From: Planctomycetes bacterium UBA1146
GTDB lineage: Bacteria; Planctomycetota; UBA8108; UBA1146
Assembly (NCBI GenBank): GCA_002311345.1
Contig: DCAA01000035.1
Span: 49,051-60,115, forward strand
Direction: 5' to 3'
DNA: 11,065 nucleotides
The position numbers were made by a program, and so were the translations under genes. The notes below the pieces were generated by a model. That model made no database searches and had not been told where the DNA came from. It saw only the letters and a program-made list of their open reading frames with translations. This document shows, piece by piece, positions 6,550 through 11,065 of this stretch (positions are counted from its first letter, which is position 1; each line of letters starts with the position of its first letter).

Positions 6550-9063
6550 TTACTGACAGATATCCAACTGGTCGCAGCCGAGCGAATCGAAACTCGGATC
6601 AGAACCACATTGCGGGTATGGAAGTGCCGGAGCAGGCCCACCCCCGAACAGGTAAGTCAAGGTCGAGATCGGATCCGAGATATCCACTTTCCCGTCGTCG
6701 TTCCAGTCCGCTGCATCGCCACAGGCGATCAGACCACCGAGGAAGACTCCCTGGAGAGTGTCGATGGCATCGGCGAGATCGACCATTCCATCCAGGTTCA
6801 TATCACCTCTCAAGAAGTTTGGAACCTGTCCCGGAAGGTCTCCCCTGCGGATGTAGCAAGCAGATGACTTCAACTCTGAACCGAGAGCAAAGGGCGTGAT
6901 CAGATAGCCAGTCACTCCAGGACGGAATACCGCGTCCTCGAAACTCGTCTCGGATCCACTCAGAGTGAAGACATCGAGACCCATCTCTCCACCGTTATCG
7001 ATCTCGATGACAATCGACCCGATGGGCGTGTTGCTGGACCATGAGAGAACCACGTTACCGCCGGTCTCGAAACATATGACATCGGTGATGGGATCCACCT
7101 CGGTGCCACCGAGTGGCCCGGAGCCACCTCCGGAACCACCGTCGGGGAGGAAACCCTTGACCGGACCTTGAGCAGCGGTACGACCACCGGCTCCCGTTGC
7201 CGGGAGAATCACGGCATTGTCCTCGGACTCACTTGCATTCAAACCGCCGAGAACTACCGAAGTGGAATCTCCCACGGCACCGTTCGGAATCATCAACTCA
7301 GGATGATCGAAAGGAGCCATCTCCCAGCGTACGCGTTCGTCGGTGAGAGATTTCATGAACGCCACAACAGCTTGCTGACGCGGTAACTTGTTTCTGAGTT
7401 TCCCGATGGGATTCACGAACTTATGAACGTCCGTTCCATCGCCACCGAAGTCACCACCGCGGGTGTAGAACTGCACCACCTGTAGCAGCGTGGCCTGACT
7501 GCCGTTATGGAAGTAAGGGCCGGTCAGTTCGACGTTACGCAGTGTAGGAGTCTTGAACGCACCGGCGTTCTTGACTGTATCGGTGAGATCGAGGTCCTCG
7601 ATCTGTGCATCGGGGAGCAAATTCGTGTTTCCGGAAATCAGTCCGGAAGTCCAGGTGAGATTGCCCACTCCCGCGCGACCACCGTCCTCGGCAATCGGAC
7701 GAATTCCGATATTGAAGAATCCCTTGTCGCCGATTCCAGAATCCTCCTGGGTATCGATTTCAACCACAGGGCCGACGCCAACACCGCTTTCCACGTTGAG
7801 CTGATCCCACGAGGCAGCGCTCAGGACCGGACCGGAGTGACAGCGAGAACACTTGGTGCCGCCACTGTAGAACGCATCGAGACCATTCTCTGCTTCCGGA
7901 GAGATGGCATCCACATCCCCGGCGAGCCACTGGTCGAAGGGTGTGTCGTCCGAGACCAGGCTGGCCTCGTAGAGCATCACTGAGAGCCCCCAGAAGAGTG
8001 CGAAGTTGATCTCCATGAGGGCGAATTCATCGGGTCCATCCGGCTCGCCTGAACCGATGACGGTCCCATTTGCATCCAGTATCGCATCCGAAGCCCAGTA
8101 CTCGGGGCGGAATGCCGCCTGGATCATCTCGACGTAGGTGGTACCGAGTCCCGGGCCACCATCGACTCCAGACATCGCCATACCACCGAGGGCACTGTCA
8201 TCAGAGGCCACCATCTGGTTGGCCAGCGGCATCAGTGCACAGGCTTTCTTGCCAAGATCGATGAAACGGCGTCCAGCACCGGTCATTTCCACGTCACTGC
8301 CCGGGGGGCCCACGGCCTGAGAAGCAGCGGCGGCTTTTTCCATCGTGATTCCACAGGCGCAGATTCCGCCATCCATATCGATCTTCAAGATCACCGCATC
8401 TGGATCACCCTGTCCTCCGGGATTGAGGCCATTGAAATCGGATCGTGCACGGCCATCCCAGAAAAAATCGACACTGTGAATGGCATTGATCGCGGAAGGA
8501 GCGTTCCTTCCGGTCGTCTGGCGAACGTTGATTCCACCCACGCTGTGGACGGGGTTGATCATGGGCAAGCCGTCCGAGTCGAGGTTGTTGTTCTCATCGG
8601 CACCGTAAGCCATACCATCGAGTCCCAGGGAAACTGCGACGAAATCGAAATCGTGCACGCCCTGAGAACCACCCACCTCGGGGGAATCCCGTTCGACCGC
8701 AGATTCCGCGTCATCCGGATCCGCAAGTTTACGGAACGGAAAATCATCGTGGGTCATCTGATGATTCGCTGCCAGGTTTGTGAAAGTCCCACCCGCCCCG
8801 GGATGACCTATGTTTCGATCGCGAGTATCGGAGCCTCCTGAAAAGTGGCAGGTGGCACAAGCGGTGGCACCATCGCCACCAATCTGGGAATCCCAGAAGA
8901 GCGCCTTACCCAAAGCCATCGCAGCTTCCTGGTCAGCAACAAATTCCATCAGGTTGCCCGGTAGTGGCGTTTCGAGGGTCGAAAGGGGACCGAAGTCTTG
9001 GCCCTGAATCGCCCCGGAGAAGAAGAGCAAGGAGACCGAGAAGAAAACGATAGCGATGCGCAT
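6550..9063 (-). CDS. Di-haem cytochrome c peroxidase/MauG-like protein with dockerin-type tail (copy B)
   Basis: 837 residues. The ATG at 9063-9061 is preceded by GAGGTAGGTG (complement of 9068-9077). The signal peptide is residues 1-21 (hydrophobic IAIVFFSVSLLFFSG, cut near IQG/QDF). Haem sites are CATCH at 69-73 and CSRCH at 405-409, 336 residues apart. GRNAPSAINAIH and FWDGRARS (185-208), QAVGPP-DVEM (249-260) and FKTPTLRNVELTGPYFHNGS (503-522) mark the CCP/MauG fold. The enlarged inter-haem region keeps the same extra cysteines as copy A (CACG 235-238, Cys275). The beta-rich domain is about 655-742 with Cys664/Cys736. Dockerin-like loops are DMNLDGMVDLAD (754-765) and DWNDDGKVDISD (786-797), the second closer to consensus than in copy A. 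The main differences from copy A are the segment after heme 1 (about 90-170) and the linker before the beta domain (about 600-650). Predicted exported haem enzyme; the substrate is unknown. Confidence 0.92.
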   Translation of the reverse strand: MRIAIVFFSVSLLFFSGAIQGQDFGPLSTLETPLPGNLMEFVADQEAAMALGKALFWDSQIGGDGATACATCHFSGGSDTRDRNIGHPGAGGTFTNLAANHQMTHDDFPFRKLADPDDAESAVERDSPEVGGSQGVHDFDFVAVSLGLDGMAYGADENNNLDSDGLPMINPVHSVGGINVRQTTGRNAPSAINAIHSVDFFWDGRARSDFNGLNPGGQGDPDAVILKIDMDGGICACGITMEKAAAASQAVGPPGSDVEMTGAGRRFIDLGKKACALMPLANQMVASDDSALGGMAMSGVDGGPGLGTTYVEMIQAAFRPEYWASDAILDANGTVIGSGEPDGPDEFALMEINFALFWGLSVMLYEASLVSDDTPFDQWLAGDVDAISPEAENGLDAFYSGGTKCSRCHSGPVLSAASWDQLNVESGVGVGPVVEIDTQEDSGIGDKGFFNIGIRPIAEDGGRAGVGNLTWTSGLISGNTNLLPDAQIEDLDLTDTVKNAGAFKTPTLRNVELTGPYFHNGSQATLLQVVQFYTRGGDFGGDGTDVHKFVNPIGKLRNKLPRQQAVVAFMKSLTDERVRWEMAPFDHPELMIPNGAVGDSTSVVLGGLNASESEDNAVILPATGAGGRTAAQGPVKGFLPDGGSGGGSGPLGGTEVDPITDVICFETGGNVVLSWSSNTPIGSIVIEIDNGGEMGLDVFTLSGSETSFEDAVFRPGVTGYLITPFALGSELKSSACYIRRGDLPGQVPNFLRGDMNLDGMVDLADAIDTLQGVFLGGLIACGDAADWNDDGKVDISDPISTLTYLFGGGPAPALPYPQCGSDPSFDSLGCDQLDICQ

Positions 9064-9806
9064 AGAGCACCTACCTCACATATAACTGGAGAGCAGAAGT
9101 TCTTTTCATAGGAGAGATGTGCTTTCCATCTGAATATCCAAAGGGGAGCAGAAATCGGAATCCGTTATCCTGGTCAAGAGAAAGCCAGAGACCAATAGCC
9201 GCTCCATCACATTACAAAACATCCATAACCCAAAATCACCAGACGTCATTAGAGGGTCGTCGTTATTCGAGTTACATAACCCTATAGAGCGTTTGTTAGC
9301 ATACTCGATACCCGCAGGCTCATATTCATACCTATTCAAGCCTATCGATTGAACCTCGTGGAGCAGAGCCACTCAAGAAGTAAGTTAACAGCATTTTGCA
9401 AGTCTAAACTATCTATCGCGACATACCGGGAGAGAGGCCTCAGTATCCGATCGATAACAAACTGATGACTCTAATTTGAAGGACTTCGCCTCCTCCGGAT
9501 TGGATGTGCACGAGATCGTGGAGTATTGCAATTAATACAAAATGATATAACTACGTGCTCCTCTGGCCGTACTTCTCCTCGCGACATTTCGATACTAATT
9601 ATTGCACTGTTCTGTGAACTTTGTTGCCAGAAGTCTGTAACACGAGTTACCAGAGCAAGGATCTGCTGCGGTCTCGACTGCACTCAGGAGTGTCTGTTGG
9701 TGGTGGGTAATTGGCCTAAACCAGGGCCAAACCCGCAATCCAAAAAAAACGACCAGAACCGGCATGCTGTGACCAAACATGCCGCTGATGTCGATGCTCT
9801 GGAGGT
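9064..9806. other. 743-bp gap with no credible gene
   Basis: This stretch is more A/T-rich than the genes around it. It contains the leader and presumably the promoter of peroxidase copy B near 9064-9200, and the probable terminator of the SCO1-cytochrome gene near 9742-9784. Short open frames on both strands (for example 9106-9372 minus, 9526-10029 plus) lack ribosome-binding sites and recognisable protein character. An 8-bp palindrome gaggcctc and an inverted repeat ttggcc/ggccaa (9711-9716, 9725-9730) are visible, with no clear role. No tRNA or other structured RNA was recognised. Confidence 0.6.
9742..9784 (-). terminator. Possible terminator of the SCO1-cytochrome c gene
   Basis: cggcatg (9760-9766) pairs with catgccg (9778-9784) around an 11-base loop, beginning 22 bases after the stop codon on the minus strand. 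Eight T residues (complement of 9742-9749) follow, but about ten bases beyond the stem instead of directly next to it. The form is imperfect, so this is a moderate call based mostly on position. Confidence 0.5.
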
Positions 9807-11039
9807 TCAGTTGCGGTGCTCTCGGAGCCTGAAGGCGAGCAATCCCAGGCCGAGCCCGCACAGCAGTGAGGCCAATCGGAAAGGGGAAGAGCTGGTGGTC
9901 GCCACATGCAGTTGGGGACTGTCTGCGGTGGAGGGTGCGAGCAGATTTATGGTCTCTTCGGGCTCCTGTGCACCGATCACCATCTGTTCGAGCTTCTGGC
10001 AACAATCGGGCACCTCTGCGTTTTTTTGACGTGCGAGAGCAGCGACCTGCTGCACCTTGTTGACGCGGCGACTCTCGGTCTCGAGGAACGCCAGTAACGA
10101 TTCGATCTCGTGGTCGTTGAGTCGAAGATTGGGCATCGGGACCCGGTTGAAAGCCTCGAACAGCCCGGTCGCGATCGGATCCTCTTCCTGGAGCATCACA
10201 TCCGGCTCCTTGAGCCAGCGGCTCAACCAGTCATGTTGCCGGTTCGAGGTCACGTTCAGCAGGTTGGGGCCAACCTTCATCCGTGTATTCTCGTCACGAC
10301 CAATGTTGTGACAGGCCGCACAACGGGTGCGGAACATCGCCTCTCCCTGGGACAGTTTTCGGAGTTCGGGTGCATCCTGATACTGGTTCTTCCTGTCGCT
10401 GGGGGTCTTGTAATTGTGCAGCCAGGTGCCGATCTCGTTAGCCAGGATGTAAGGATTCTCGAACGGGGAACGTTTCATCCAGCGTCCGGTCGCCTGGTTA
10501 CCGATGATCATGTTCAGGTTGTGGTCGAAGGGGTCCTTGTTCACTTCCGCGATGTAGAGGCCGAGTTTTCTGCGCAACAGCAGGATGTCTTCCTCCTTGC
10601 CGGTGAGGAACGTCCAGCCCGGTCCGATTTGATACGTCTGCGTGAACTTCGCCAGTACCTCGGGTGTATCGTAGTCCGGATCGATGCTGATGGAGTACAT
10701 GAACACATCTCGACCGACCCGGTCTCCAAGAATCTCATGTACCTCCGAGAGACGTGCCGTTTCCAGTGGACAGGCATCCGGACAGCGGGTGTAGATGAAG
10801 TTGATCATCACCACCTTGCCTTCGATGAGATCATCGAAGAAGCGCACCTTTTCACCCTCGTGGGTCGTCAACTCCACGTTCGGGAAGTACGTCTGACCCC
10901 AGCGGGATCCGGCGAAACGAACGTCCGGCTCATCGTCGCTGGCCTGTAATACAGGTGTGACGAGCAATACAAGCAGGGTTGCGAGCAAAACCAGCGCAAG
11001 TTGCGCACTTCTCTGGTCGTTGTTGAGCATGGTTGTCAT
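9807..11039 (-). CDS. SCO1/SenC-like domain fused to cytochrome c with C-terminal membrane segment
   Basis: 410 residues. The ATG at 11039-11037 is chosen over a TTG six bases further up, because GAGGA (complement of 11046-11050) has ideal spacing to it. Residues 1-33 are a signal peptide or anchor (LALVLLATLLVLLV, then LQA/SDD). Residues about 45-205 are a SCO1/SenC thioredoxin-like fold with copper ligands CPDAC (86-90) and the distal His173 (FDHNLNMIIG). Residues about 225-325 are a cytochrome c domain: CAACH at 240-244 and likely axial Met302 (VPMPNL). A CC pair (346-347) follows. A short hydrophobic segment (about 389-403), bounded by Arg388 and Arg404, could anchor the C-terminus. SCO1 proteins deliver copper to the CuA centre of cytochrome oxidase or act as thiol/copper redox proteins. 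The fused haem suggests electron exchange with the copper or cysteine site. It is on the same strand and upstream of the two peroxidase genes, 743 bp away. Oxidase genes, if linked, lie outside the window. Confidence 0.92.
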   Translation of the reverse strand: MTTMLNNDQRSAQLALVLLATLLVLLVTPVLQASDDEPDVRFAGSRWGQTYFPNVELTTHEGEKVRFFDDLIEGKVVMINFIYTRCPDACPLETARLSEVHEILGDRVGRDVFMYSISIDPDYDTPEVLAKFTQTYQIGPGWTFLTGKEEDILLLRRKLGLYIAEVNKDPFDHNLNMIIGNQATGRWMKRSPFENPYILANEIGTWLHNYKTPSDRKNQYQDAPELRKLSQGEAMFRTRCAACHNIGRDENTRMKVGPNLLNVTSNRQHDWLSRWLKEPDVMLQEEDPIATGLFEAFNRVPMPNLRLNDHEIESLLAFLETESRRVNKVQQVAALARQKNAEVPDCCQKLEQMVIGAQEPEETINLLAPSTADSPQLHVATTSSSPFRLASLLCGLGLGLLAFRLREHRN

Positions 11040-11065
11040 TTTCAATCCTCATCATCATCGTCGTC

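Larger units (their letters stand above)
3777..9063 (-). repeat. Tandem duplication of the peroxidase-dockerin gene
   Basis: The coding sequences 3777-6269 and 6550-9063 are head-to-tail paralogues that align end to end with only small indels: same signal peptide ending (QGQDF), both haem sites, insert cysteines, beta-rich domain and dockerin-like tail. The similarity reaches into the leader: a tggagag block (plus strand 6287-6293 and 9087-9093) and the ribosome-binding region are shared, with a 6-bp spacing difference. The DNA has drifted at many silent sites, so the duplication is not very recent. Confidence 0.9.

Noticed and set aside
9106..9372. 88-codon minus-strand frame
   Set aside because: No ribosome-binding site or recognisable motif, and it overlaps the leader region of peroxidase copy B.
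9595..9780. 62-codon minus-strand frame starting MFGHSMPVLVVFFG
   Set aside because: No ribosome-binding site, starts inside the probable terminator hairpin, and loses hydrophobic character after the first 20 residues.

Overview
The window looks like chromosomal DNA of a planctomycete or close relative, probably free-living. The evidence is the protein repertoire. Every gene has an export signal. Two proteins end in the short dockerin-like tail (two calcium-loop motifs, then LF-GG-PAPALP and CGSDPSFD) that is common in Planctomycetota. A HEAT-like/DUF1080 protein and a SCO1-cytochrome c fusion are also typical of that phylum. No database search was possible, so the taxon is an inference. No RNA gene, insertion sequence, CRISPR array or prophage signal was seen.

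Layout, left to right. (1) Positions 1-1907, minus strand: the first 635 codons of a large secreted repeat protein of unknown function that runs off the left edge. (2) 1908-2177: divergent promoter region. (3) 2178-3692, plus strand: secreted HEAT-like + DUF1080 (3-keto-disaccharide hydrolase family) protein. (4) 3711-3764: two-part hairpin between convergent genes, probably a shared terminator. (5) 3777-6269 and 6550-9063, both minus strand: two tandem paralogous di-haem cytochrome c peroxidase/MauG-type proteins (830 and 837 aa), each with an enlarged region between the haem sites, a C-terminal beta-rich domain and a dockerin-like tail. A strong terminator (6494-6524) and a second hairpin (6309-6337) lie between them. 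(6) 9064-9806: about 740 bp with no credible gene. (7) 9807-11039, minus strand: exported SCO1-like copper/thioredoxin-fold domain fused to a mono-haem cytochrome c domain and a C-terminal membrane segment.

How they may work together: the three right-hand genes share a strand and all encode extracytoplasmic redox proteins, giving five CxxCH haem sites in total or predicted (two per peroxidase, one in the SCO1 fusion). The SCO1 fusion suggests copper delivery or thiol redox in the periplasm. The peroxidases could reduce peroxide or oxidise a substrate outside the cell, with the dockerin tail holding them to a surface partner. The left-hand genes (carbohydrate-related DUF1080 protein and repeat protein) may be an unrelated secreted-protein locus. 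The most unusual content is the duplicated peroxidase-dockerin pair and the SCO1-cytochrome c-anchor fusion. I saw no complete new defence or mobile system.
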